The notes beneath the pieces were generated by a model that was not told where the DNA came from, did not search any database, and worked only from the letters and a program-made list of their open reading frames with translations. A stretch of DNA of 64,000 nucleotides. Source: an uncultured Algibacter sp. Its GTDB lineage: Bacteria > Bacteroidota > Bacteroidia > Flavobacteriales > Flavobacteriaceae. The translations under genes and the position numbers were made by a program. Position 1 is the first letter of the stretch; each line of letters begins with the position of its first letter. The DNA lies in the NCBI RefSeq assembly GCF_947495675.1, contig NZ_CANLZX010000017.1, positions 32,708 to 96,707 of the forward strand, in the 5' to 3' direction. Below are positions 63,925-64,000 of this stretch, in pieces.

Positions 63925-64000
<76 letters not shown>

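Overview
The window looks like chromosomal DNA of a marine-type member of Flavobacteriaceae (Bacteroidota). Evidence seen directly: an AT-rich composition (roughly one third G+C by eye), almost no Shine-Dalgarno sequences, many copies of the Bacteroidota -7 promoter element TAnnTTTG, a type IX secretion C-terminal sorting domain, a Bacteroidota-type omega subunit (rpoZ), and many lineage-restricted families (DUF2911, DUF4835, DUF5916, DUF2279). Almost all of it is ordinary housekeeping sequence. I see no prophage, insertion sequence, CRISPR array, restriction system or secretion cluster. No stretch longer than 300 bases lacks a gene; the longest gaps are 59637-59926, 4950-5211 and 63695-63924, and each holds structure described below.

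Layout. 1-9 kb: an ECF sigma factor with a partial anti-sigma gene, DUF2911, meaB, a PAP2 phosphatase, a MATE exporter, a candidate small RNA, a nitronate monooxygenase, a secreted T9SS subtilase and mnmA. 9-20 kb: a three-domain fasciclin lipoprotein, a MORN-like protein, yidC and pyrG, an unknown secreted protein, folE and a DUF5916 outer-membrane-type protein. 20-31 kb: a LolD-like ATPase, an MFS transporter, TIGR02757, an M61 peptidase, a glycosyltransferase, an XRE-membrane fusion, then a four-gene + strand operon (BatA-like, degenerate dihydroorotase, DUF4870, esterase). 31-43 kb, all - strand: a histidine kinase/response regulator pair, coaE-ybbR-glycosyltransferase, fabI, recN, and the block dapA, bamD, rpoZ, coaBC, DUF4835. 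43-56 kb: a 5'-nucleotidase split into two genes, ligA-prmC, a tight + strand run (LEA lipoprotein, ribD, HAD, YigZ), and dnaA with two small enzymes. 56-64 kb: dapF-GNAT-mltG-DUF2279 on the - strand, a DegP/HtrA-like protease, a long-form GAPDH, a coiled-coil membrane protein, a second candidate small RNA and the 3' part of tRNA-Tyr.

The most interesting points are regulatory. Two intergenic + strand transcription units without an open reading frame each have a promoter element, predicted hairpins and a terminator (5086-5206 and 63803-63915). Four GTTAAA hexamers spaced about one helical turn apart stand upstream of the DegP-like protease, and a similar arrangement stands in the promoter of the histidine kinase/response regulator operon. 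This resembles the logic of the E. coli Cpx envelope-stress response, but the link is inference. Two copies of a GC-rich intergenic repeat (22704-22745, 59724-59804), a dihydroorotase-like protein without its metal-binding histidines, and several probable leaderless mRNAs are further points.
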